From IMG/VR virus record IMGVR_UViG_3300044846_001269, positions 1 through 30,541 of that record: 30,541 nucleotides of DNA, one strand, 5' to 3'. The notes under the pieces are model-generated. The model worked only from the letters and a program-made list of their open reading frames with translations. It made no database searches and was not told where the DNA came from. Shown here one piece after another: positions 22,337-30,541 of the stretch. A program made the position numbers and the translations under genes. The DNA is from a virus. Numbering within the stretch: position 1 is the first letter of the stretch; each line of letters opens with the position of its first letter.

Positions 22337-24565
22337 TTATCTGTTTTTAAGTTGTTCAATTTCATTTTTTAATTCCATAATCATTCTGTGTTGTTCTCTA
22401 ACAATCTGCTGAGTTATTACGGCAAACTTTGTGTAATCAAGACCTTCAACCGAGCCATCTTCTTTATAATATACAAGCTCGGTAAGCCCAGCGTCGTGTA
22501 GGTCCTCAGCAATAAAACCAAGCTCTAGGGGGGCATTTTCGCCCATAATTTCTACGGCTTCATTGTACTTAAAAGTTTTAGGCTCAATAGAAATAATCTT
22601 GTCATACTCATAGCTGGTTGGATTAATCTGCTGCTTTACTTCACGAGATGAAGATGCTGCGTTACCAAGGGTTCCGTTTAAATCTATCCAAGCAGCTTTT
22701 CTTAATCTTCCTAGCGAAGCCCAGTCATTGCCTGTTGTGTAAGCTGCTTCATTAATTAAGTCTCCAGAGCTTCCGCCTATTCCAACGTCTCCACCATCGT
22801 TGTTTATAAAAAGACTTGATGTTGCACCATTGTTCCTAGACATAATCTCATTGCCATCCATAATGAGGTTTGTAGCGCTTGAAGAACCAATTTGAAACGC
22901 ATGACCAGTTGAAGATAAGCTAGCGTCTGTTGTAGTGGTTAGCCTAATGACAGGAGAGGTTACTGTTCCTGTAAAGGTTGGGCTAGCTATTGGCGCAATG
23001 TTAGAAAGGCTAATGCCGACAGCCTGTGTTCCAGAGTCATAAGTAATAGGTGCGGTTGCGGTAACTACCCCACTTGGTCCCGTAGGACCAGTTGGTCCTG
23101 TTGCACCAGTATCTCCTGTATCGCCCTTTACTCCTTGAATACCTTGGGCTCCTGCGGGTCCAGTTGAACCAGTCAAGCCAGTAGGACCAGTGAGGCCAGT
23201 ATCACCCTTGGGTCCCTGGATGCCCTGGTTCCCTTGGTCACCAGCATCGCCCTTAAGACCTTGAATACCCTGAGCGCCAGTAGCGCCTTGTGGTCCAGTT
23301 GCACCCGTTGCACCCGCTGGGCCAGTTGCACCCTGAATACCCTGTGGACCCACTTGTGTGTACATAACCTGCACAGCGGTAAGAATAATTGATGGTACTG
23401 CTGGGTAAACTGGTGAAGTTCCCGCTGGTAATGACTCAACACTCAACTGTGTGCTGTCACCAGCCCAATAGACCTGAACGTAATCGTCAGCTTCAGCGGT
23501 TGCTACATAGTTGATTGTTATAACTTGACGGTTAGGATTGCCAGAGCCCTTACGTGGCTGCAAGTCCATTTCTGTTGCAGAGTCTGGATAATCAACTCCA
23601 TTTTTCTTCACCCAGAAAACTGCCTTTTGCACAGAGTTGGCATAGTTAGTAATCTGAGCGGAAAAAGTCAAGCTGTAAGTTCCTTCAAATTCAAAAGTAA
23701 CTTCATCTGCATTTTCAATGCTTACGCCGTTAGCTTCAGCTAAAGTTCCAATTGCAATTGGTTGAGCAACTGAGATTGACGCAAGTGGCTGGTCAGTCAT
23801 ATCATAGAAAGAACCAAAGTAACCTAGCGCACCACCAGCTCCAGTGGCACCTGTGTCACCCTTATCTCCTTTGTCACCTTTTGGCCCAGTAGCACCAGTG
23901 GCACCTGTTGCTCCAGTAGCACCTGTGGCACCTGTTGGTCCAACTAAGCTTGCAAGCCACTGGGCTTCGGTTCCAGTAAAGCCCTCAATAACGGCAACTT
24001 GATAAGCGGAAAAACCATTTGCGCCTTGGCTACCAGTTAGACCAGTATCACCCTTAGCACCTGCTGGGCCAGTGTTTCCAGTATCACCTTTGACTCCAGG
24101 GATTCCTTGGGGCCCTTGGTCACCAGTATCCCCCTTGGGTCCAGTTTCTCCCTGTAAACCTTGCTCGCCCTGAATACCTTGAATACCTTGTATTCCTTGG
24201 TTTCCAGTATCACCCTTTGCGCCCGTTGCGCCCTGTATGCCCTGCTCGCCCTGTATGCCCTGAGGACCGACTTCTCCTTGTAAACCCTGTTCGCCCTGGG
24301 GTCCAGCCTCGCCAGGCTCTCCTTGAGCCCCCTGAGCGCCTTGTATACCTGTTTCTCCAGTGTCTCCTTGGTCACCCTTTGCTCCAGCTGGTCCCGTTGG
24401 TCCAGTTGGTCCAGTTGGTCCTGCAGGCCCTGGGGTACCTCCACCTTCGCTATCGCCACCGCCACCACCGCTTGGCTTCTTGTCGATGCGGTTGATTTCT
24501 TTTTCAACCTTTTCGCCCCACTCTTGCGATTGGGGTGCTAAGTTGCTATCAGGCCAGATTATCAT
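22337..24565 (-). CDS. Collagen-like tail fibre with S74 intramolecular chaperone
   Basis: A 742-residue fibre. Gly-X-Y collagen-like runs occupy about 45-182, 207-245 and 405-500, broken by two folded parts (182-207 and 245-405, the second a likely beta domain with DQPLASISVAQPIAIG). At about 535-590 lies a module shared with the gene at 9838-11544. From about 638 comes a Peptidase_S74 domain: SSREVKQQI gives the Ser-x4-Lys dyad of self-cleavage, followed by IEPKTFKYN and LELGFIAEDLHDAGL, ending in a coiled coil. The chaperone should trimerise the shaft and cut itself off. It lies between nrdF and the adaptor gene, not with the other fibres. Confidence 0.88.
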   Translation of the reverse strand: MIIWPDSNLAPQSQEWGEKVEKEINRIDKKPSGGGGGDSEGGGTPGPAGPTGPTGPTGPAGAKGDQGDTGETGIQGAQGAQGEPGEAGPQGEQGLQGEVGPQGIQGEQGIQGATGAKGDTGNQGIQGIQGIQGEQGLQGETGPKGDTGDQGPQGIPGVKGDTGNTGPAGAKGDTGLTGSQGANGFSAYQVAVIEGFTGTEAQWLASLVGPTGATGATGATGATGATGPKGDKGDKGDTGATGAGGALGYFGSFYDMTDQPLASISVAQPIAIGTLAEANGVSIENADEVTFEFEGTYSLTFSAQITNYANSVQKAVFWVKKNGVDYPDSATEMDLQPRKGSGNPNRQVITINYVATAEADDYVQVYWAGDSTQLSVESLPAGTSPVYPAVPSIILTAVQVMYTQVGPQGIQGATGPAGATGATGPQGATGAQGIQGLKGDAGDQGNQGIQGPKGDTGLTGPTGLTGSTGPAGAQGIQGVKGDTGDTGATGPTGPTGPSGVVTATAPITYDSGTQAVGISLSNIAPIASPTFTGTVTSPVIRLTTTTDASLSSTGHAFQIGSSSATNLIMDGNEIMSRNNGATSSLFINNDGGDVGIGGSSGDLINEAAYTTGNDWASLGRLRKAAWIDLNGTLGNAASSSREVKQQINPTSYEYDKIISIEPKTFKYNEAVEIMGENAPLELGFIAEDLHDAGLTELVYYKEDGSVEGLDYTKFAVITQQIVREQHRMIMELKNEIEQLKNR

Positions 24566-24574
24566 TATAAACCC

Positions 24575-24580
24575 ATTCTA
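24575..24580 (-). promoter_or_regulatory. Candidate promoter -10 for collagen-like fibre
   Basis: Minus strand GATAAGATAGAAT with TAGAAT (24580-24575), nine bases before ATG 24565. Predicted start near 24568 leaves a leader of only about three bases; no ribosome site is present. Confidence 0.42.
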
Positions 24581-24593
24581 TCTTATCCCTAGA

Positions 24594-24671
24594 GGAAAAG
24601 ACGGCCCTGGAGTATTCTCAACAAGGCCGCCTTCTCGCAACACACACACGATGAAAGGAGGGACATCATGT
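24594..24671 (-). ncRNA. Candidate small RNA with anti-Shine-Dalgarno loop
   Basis: The 145-base gap 24566-24710 holds no gene but reads as a complete small-RNA unit. A -10 element (TAGAAT 24683-24678) predicts a start at 24671. A 7-bp hairpin follows at once: CATGATG (24670-24664) with CATCGTG (24653-24647, one wobble), and its 10-base loop is TCCCTCCTTT. After a GTGTGTGTTGCGAGAA linker comes a terminator (24631-24600) and a T-run, giving about 78 bases. CCTCCTTTC in the loop and stem equals the anti-Shine-Dalgarno tail of typical 16S rRNA. It could also be a processed 3' end of the nrd mRNA. No expression is known. Confidence 0.45.
24600..24631 (-). terminator. Intrinsic terminator after nrdF / small RNA
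   Basis: GGCGGCCTTG (24631-24622) pairs with CAGGGCCGTC (24609-24600), ten pairs with two wobbles, around a 12-base loop. TTTTCCTCT follows on the minus strand. It would end both the nrd transcript and the small-RNA candidate. Confidence 0.78.
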
Positions 24672-24677
24672 AGTGCT

Positions 24678-24683
24678 ATTCTA
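24678..24683 (-). promoter_or_regulatory. Candidate promoter -10 for small RNA
   Basis: Minus strand TATGATAGAATAG, with TAGAAT at 24683-24678 and a predicted start at 24671. The 13-base string is the same as at the leaderless tail gene (8640-8628). A TATGAT hexamer overlaps as an alternative, with TTGTGG 16 bases upstream of it. Confidence 0.45.
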
Positions 24684-24710
24684 TCATATATTACCTAGTA
24701 TTGCCCACAA

Positions 24711-27766
<3,056 letters not shown>

Positions 27767-27799
27767 GTTTCTCCTTTAGGTAGGGTTAAAGTTTATTTA

Positions 27800-28024
27800 T
27801 TATGCAGCAAGTGACTGGATGCGTTCAGGTCTGAATCCACTCCAGTGCTCTTCGCCTGCAACAACCACAGGGGCTGCACTATAACCCAAAGCCTTTACCA
27901 TTTGGTAGGCTTCCTCATTAACGCTCAAGTCTACCTCACGGTATTCAACGTTAATCTTCTGCATCATTCTTTTGGTTGTATCGCACTGGACACAGGATGG
28001 TAAAGTATAAATTACAACTGGCAA
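27800..28024 (-). CDS. nrdH: NrdH-type glutaredoxin-like redoxin
   Basis: A 74-residue thioredoxin-fold electron donor for NrdE. The active site is C11-x2-C14 in LPSCVQCDTTK, and the C-terminal WSGFRPERI is the NrdH signature that sets it apart from glutaredoxins. PVVV at the cis-Pro position is also visible. The start is TTG 28024 after AAAGGAGG. The ribosome site sits in the loop of a 7-bp hairpin (28056-28050 with 28031-28025), and a TATAAT promoter candidate lies in the same gap. It is the first gene of the nrd set. Confidence 0.92.
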   Translation of the reverse strand: MPVVIYTLPSCVQCDTTKRMMQKINVEYREVDLSVNEEAYQMVKALGYSAAPVVVAGEEHWSGFRPERIQSLAA

Positions 28025-28056
28025 GTGATTCCTCCTTTAAAATAGTTTAGAATCAC
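28025..28056 (-). promoter_or_regulatory. Hairpin presenting the nrdH ribosome site
   Basis: On the minus strand GTGATTC (28056-28050) pairs perfectly with GAATCAC (28031-28025), directly before the TTG start. The 18-base loop holds most of the Shine-Dalgarno AAAGGAGG. RNA from the TATAAT at 28063-28058 would start near 28051 and could not form the full stem, whereas read-through RNA could. Confidence 0.4.
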
Positions 28057-28057
28057 T

Positions 28058-28063
28058 ATTATA
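28058..28063 (-). promoter_or_regulatory. Candidate extended -10 promoter for nrdHEF
   Basis: Minus strand TGTTATAATAG: a perfect TATAAT (28063-28058) with the TGN extension. It stands in the 46-base gap after the peptidase gene, and would start RNA near 28051, upstream of nrdH. Confidence 0.5.
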
Positions 28064-28070
28064 ACATTGT

Positions 28071-28643
28071 CTAGAAATCTATCCTAGTATAAGTAATTCT
28101 TGGGTAGCCGTCCATGTATTTTTCAACTGAAGATACCCTAGTTCTTGTACCAGGCCTGGGAGAGTGTACAAACAAGCCCTCGCCTATGTAGATTCCATTG
28201 TGGAATCCCATCAATGAACCAGGATATGAAAAGGAAATTATGTCTCCTGGCAAAGGCTTTTTTACAATCTTTCCAGAGTTCATTTGTGCAGTTACGGAAT
28301 GTTTAAGTTCTACTTGAAGGTCAGAGTAGAACCACATGACTAACCCAGAGCAATCCCAGCCCCCTGGGGTAGAACCAGAAAACACGTACCAAGTTTTATC
28401 AACGTGTTTTTCTAATTTTGTAATTCTTTCAGACATTGTGGCAGCTCTTAGTTGTGCGGCTTCAAATTCTGCCTGTTGCTGCTCTAGTAGCGTCTGCCTT
28501 GCTTTATAGTCTATTAAGAAATCAATAAACGAACTCGTATATCCCTGTTCGTCTAACGAATCCTTTTCTGCTGAAGTTGCTGCAGATGGTGAGTAGCTAG
28601 CCAAGGCTAAAGCTATTGCGGTAATTAATGTTAGCTTTTTCAT
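28071..28643 (-). CDS. Secreted NlpC/P60 peptidase
   Basis: A 190-residue cell wall peptidase that probably leaves the cytoplasm by itself. Residues 1-25 are a Sec-type signal (MKKLTLITAIALALASYSPS, then AATSA). Residues about 40-80 are a coiled coil (RQTLLEQQQAEFEAAQLRAA). The C-terminal NlpC/P60 domain shows C98 in GGWDCSGLV, H148 in GFHNGIYIG and H160 in LFVHSP, a complete triad. The layout is like secreted actinobacterial wall hydrolases. It has its own promoter candidate after the capsid terminator. Possible roles are lysis help, wall changes that bar other phages, or a virion-independent accessory gene. The peptidase call is strong; the role is open. Confidence 0.85.
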   Translation of the reverse strand: MKKLTLITAIALALASYSPSAATSAEKDSLDEQGYTSSFIDFLIDYKARQTLLEQQQAEFEAAQLRAATMSERITKLEKHVDKTWYVFSGSTPGGWDCSGLVMWFYSDLQVELKHSVTAQMNSGKIVKKPLPGDIISFSYPGSLMGFHNGIYIGEGLFVHSPRPGTRTRVSSVEKYMDGYPRITYTRIDF

Positions 28644-28708
28644 TTGACCACCTTTCCTTGCGTTAGTACTGGTCTCTTGTAATTATGCCCTTATTAAATT
28701 ATTCATCT

Positions 28709-28725
28709 ATTATATCACAATTGTG
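28709..28725 (-). promoter_or_regulatory. Extended -10 promoter with palindrome, before NlpC/P60 gene
   Basis: Minus strand TGATATAATAG: TATAAT at 28714-28709 with a TGN extension. A perfect 10-base palindrome CACAATTGTG (28716-28725) overlaps its upstream side and could be an operator. Predicted start is near 28702, leaving a leader of about 58 bases. Confidence 0.48.
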
Positions 28726-28737
28726 GGTAAAAGAAAA

Positions 28738-28757
28738 CCCCCCACCGAAGTGAGGGG
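28738..28757 (-). terminator. Intrinsic terminator after major capsid gene
   Basis: On the minus strand CCCCTCAC (28757-28750) pairs with GTGGGGGG (28745-28738), eight pairs with one wobble, closed by a stable TTCG tetraloop. TTTTCTTTT follows. It lies 20 bases past the capsid stop. Confidence 0.92.
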
Positions 28758-28776
28758 CTATCTTTTAGCTCAGTTC

Positions 28777-29880
28777 TTAGGAAGCTGCTCCAGTAGAAGC
28801 AATAGTACCTGCAGGAACGAAGAATCCACCTGTAGCGATGTGGCGGATTCTCATCTGCCAGTCATCGTTGTCGAATGAACCGTAGTTCTCAGGAACTGCG
28901 CCACCACCGAAGTACTGACCTGCAGCAGCCTTAACACGAAGCTCAGGAGCCTCGAAGCCACGTAGGAAGCCAAGTACAACGCTTGGGTTTAGAGTTGCTG
29001 ATGGTACTGGGATTAGGAACCAGTAGGCACCTGCACCAGAGTTAATCTTGGTAATCCAGTCGTTAACAACAATCTCAACCTGGGTACCGATTGGGTTTCC
29101 AGTGATGGTCTTGGTTAGGATGGAGCCAGATGTTACTGATGTCTCAACAGTCTGAACTGCAAGAATCTTCTTTGCTGTAAGCTCAAGCGCACGTGGGATT
29201 ACCAATGCGAAGCGGCTTACAGGCTGAATTAGCTTGCCGTTGTACTGCTGTAGGTTTGCTGCCTGGATAGCTGCCTCAAGAGAGGTCAGGGTTAGGGCAG
29301 GGTTGCCAGATAGCAAGTTGTTGTTAGCTGACTTGAAGTTAGTGGTGTTTAGACCACCAGATGCAACAAGCTGCTTAGTAACTTCTTCGTCTTCTTTTCC
29401 AGCAGCCTTTAGGCCTAGCTCGATTGGTAGACGCTCTAGTAGAGAGATGTTTCCGTCGTTAACAACAGCTTCCCATGAGAAACGTACTCTCTGTCCAGCC
29501 TTCTTAACTGCGAAGTCTGCCTCAGTTACTGAGAAGAATCCTGCACTTGGGTACTCATCGTACTCGCCAACGGTAGGAAGTGAGCCCTCACGGAACTTGT
29601 CTCCCTGGTTGTCCATGCCCTCATCTTCATAACGAAGGTTTAGGTACTGCTGCTTGCGGAAGTCATCAACAACTAGACGAGTTGCAAAAGTATCCCAAAC
29701 CTTTGGGGTAGCTTCGTAGTTCTGCAATAGAATCTTGTTGATTACTGGTGCTAGCTGGATAGGTAGGTCGCTAGTGGAAATACCTTCTTGTAGCTTTAGC
29801 TTGTCACGGCGGTCTCCACGAAGTGCACCTTCGAGAAGCTTAGCTGCCTCAACCTGCTTTGATGTAGTGTTTTCTGTCAT
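28777..29880 (-). CDS. Major capsid protein (HK97 fold)
   Basis: A 367-residue protein, the shell subunit. The first 100 residues include a charged N-arm and DLPIQLAPVINKILLQNY; then an E-loop-like region (NLRYEDEGMDNQGDKFREGS, about 81-100) and RVRFSWEAVVND, which resembles the spine helix entry. The A-domain part runs to VLGFLRGFEAPELRVKA and the final strands (WQMRIRHIATGGFFVPAG) are typical. Position fits: a decoration-type gene and a scaffold/protease fragment lie before it, and a very strong terminator after it. Ribosome site AAGGATAGG. Length is usual for siphovirus capsid proteins without a large insertion. Confidence 0.82.
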   Translation of the reverse strand: MTENTTSKQVEAAKLLEGALRGDRRDKLKLQEGISTSDLPIQLAPVINKILLQNYEATPKVWDTFATRLVVDDFRKQQYLNLRYEDEGMDNQGDKFREGSLPTVGEYDEYPSAGFFSVTEADFAVKKAGQRVRFSWEAVVNDGNISLLERLPIELGLKAAGKEDEEVTKQLVASGGLNTTNFKSANNNLLSGNPALTLTSLEAAIQAANLQQYNGKLIQPVSRFALVIPRALELTAKKILAVQTVETSVTSGSILTKTITGNPIGTQVEIVVNDWITKINSGAGAYWFLIPVPSATLNPSVVLGFLRGFEAPELRVKAAAGQYFGGGAVPENYGSFDNDDWQMRIRHIATGGFFVPAGTIASTGAAS

Positions 29881-29893
29881 TTTTTACCTATCC

Positions 29894-30244
29894 TTAGTTC
29901 TGTGCTAGACGAACAACAACAGTTGCAGTCAACACCTTGGTAACGTGTCCCATTAGCTTTGCGCTAGTTGAGGACTCCTGGGCTTCAGGGATGATACCAC
30001 TAGTCGAGTTAGCAACACCGTAAGCCTTCTGGCCTACGTCGAATGTGTCACCTGACTTGAATGGGATTTCAAATGCGCCAGTCAACTTTAGAGTAGCGTA
30101 TGTAGCTGCATCCTCACCAGTCACTGCGTCGTTCTGTGCGACACCTACGAGGTCTCCAACCTTTACAACATCTCCAGAGTCAACTGAGGTGTGTACAGGG
30201 AAAACTAGTTCGTTAGCGTCTTTGTAAATTTCGTTAAGAGCCAT
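29894..30244 (-). CDS. Capsid decoration protein (DUF2190-like)
   Basis: A 116-residue, Val/Ala/Thr-rich protein just before the major capsid gene. The pattern SGDVVKVGDLVGVAQND, FEIPFKSGDTFDVGQKAYG and KLMGHVTKVLTATVVVRLAQN matches DUF2190-type or similar head-stabilising proteins: xxGDxVxxGxLxGVA at the start and a closing VxxxATVVVRL strand. It would sit on the outer capsid surface as trimers (known for the family). Ribosome site AAGGAAA before ATG 30244. Confidence 0.75.
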   Translation of the reverse strand: MALNEIYKDANELVFPVHTSVDSGDVVKVGDLVGVAQNDAVTGEDAATYATLKLTGAFEIPFKSGDTFDVGQKAYGVANSTSGIIPEAQESSTSAKLMGHVTKVLTATVVVRLAQN

Positions 30245-30260
30245 TTACTTTTTCCTTACT

Positions 30261-30541
30261 TTACTTGCCAGCGATGCGAGACACAATTGCGTCTAGCTCG
30301 TCTACTGGGCTGGTGTTTGATGCCTCGTGGATAACACCAAAGGTGTCAGCTACAGGGGCGCTTACAGACTCGCTTACAGCTGAGACATATGCCTTCTCAT
30401 CTGCGATTAGCTCATCTACGGACTTTTCAGAGCCTGACTTCATTGCCTCAGCTACACGCTGAAGGGCAAGCTTAGGCAGACCTGATTCGTTGAATTTAGT
30501 AGCTACGTCTACTGGGTCAATTGCGTCTTCGGTTTCTTCTT
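30261..30541 (-). CDS. Scaffold or head maturation protein, C-terminal end (partial)
   Basis: The frame is open to the window edge, so only the last 92 residues or so are seen, reading from EETEDAIDPVDVATKFNESG to DELDAIVSRIAGK. An ATG at 30443 is internal. The visible part is acidic and helical (LPKLALQRVAEAMKSGSEKS) with little hydrophobic core, which fits the scaffold part of a capsid assembly or protease-scaffold protein. It precedes the decoration and capsid genes, the usual place for it. No catalytic motif is visible in this part; the call is from place and composition. Confidence 0.5.
   Translation of the reverse strand, partial: EETEDAIDPVDVATKFNESGLPKLALQRVAEAMKSGSEKSVDELIADEKAYVSAVSESVSAPVADTFGVIHEASNTSPVDELDAIVSRIAGK

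Noticed and set aside
23060-24430. CRISPR-like or satellite repeats
   Set aside because: The short repeats are codons for Gly-X-Y collagen-like blocks within one long reading frame; there are no constant repeats with unique spacers.
24657-24673. Plus-strand minimal ORF: AGGAGGG followed by ATG TAG
   Set aside because: It is the complement of the minus-strand anti-Shine-Dalgarno loop, no plus-strand genes are nearby, and a one-codon ORF has no support.
28025-28063. NrdR box before nrdH
   Set aside because: The inverted repeat GTGATTC/GAATCAC does not match the NrdR consensus, and no pair of such boxes is seen.

Overview
The window is a piece of a double-stranded DNA, long-tailed (siphovirus-type) phage genome. 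Two gene blocks converge on one terminator. Positions 1-6523 read rightward and hold DNA metabolism genes: a Sak4-like ATPase, a DUF669-type ssDNA-binding protein, a primase-helicase, a RuvC-like resolvase, a DEDDy exonuclease and a run of small zinc-ribbon proteins. Positions 30541-6580 read leftward and hold structural, lysis and nucleotide genes. No host gene is visible. Both ends cut through genes. The r1t-type holin, the XhlA-like partner, the class Ib ribonucleotide reductase, the NrdH redoxin and the style of the tail genes suggest an actinobacterial host. The sequence leans AT-rich, which would fit a low-GC (for example freshwater) actinobacterium. The host call is inference.

Leftward block, in transcription order from the right edge: the C-terminal end of a probable scaffold or protease; a capsid decoration protein; the HK97-fold major capsid protein, closed by a strong UUCG terminator; an accessory island (secreted NlpC/P60 peptidase, nrdH, nrdE, nrdF, a short non-coding gap, and a collagen-like S74 fibre); then the connector and tail genes (adaptor, stopper, gp10-like protein, tail terminator, small protein, major tail protein, terminator); the tail assembly chaperone pair joined by a -1 frameshift; the 1349-residue tape measure protein; two distal tail proteins; three fibre or receptor-binding candidates; and the lysis cassette (M23 endolysin, holin, XhlA-like protein). 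The island splits the usual major capsid-adaptor adjacency.

The parts fit together as follows. The rightward genes copy and recombine DNA. The nrd genes supply deoxynucleotides, probably borrowing a host NrdI because none is seen here. The leftward genes build head and tail and lyse the cell. Many short gaps in the leftward block carry a similar -10-like element (core TANAAT, usually followed by AG). At two genes it lies exactly six bases before the ATG, which predicts leaderless mRNAs.

The most unusual content is non-coding. At 1114-1183 the RNA can fold like a tRNA without a D arm and ends in CCA; its enlarged anticodon-position loop carries TCCTCCTT, a perfect complement of the Shine-Dalgarno of the next gene (1209-1216). 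At 24594-24671 on the minus strand there is a compact small-RNA candidate: a -10 element, a 7-bp hairpin showing TCCCTCCTTT in its loop, then an intrinsic terminator. Both look like anti-Shine-Dalgarno elements. All folds and family calls were made by eye, without database or folding software.
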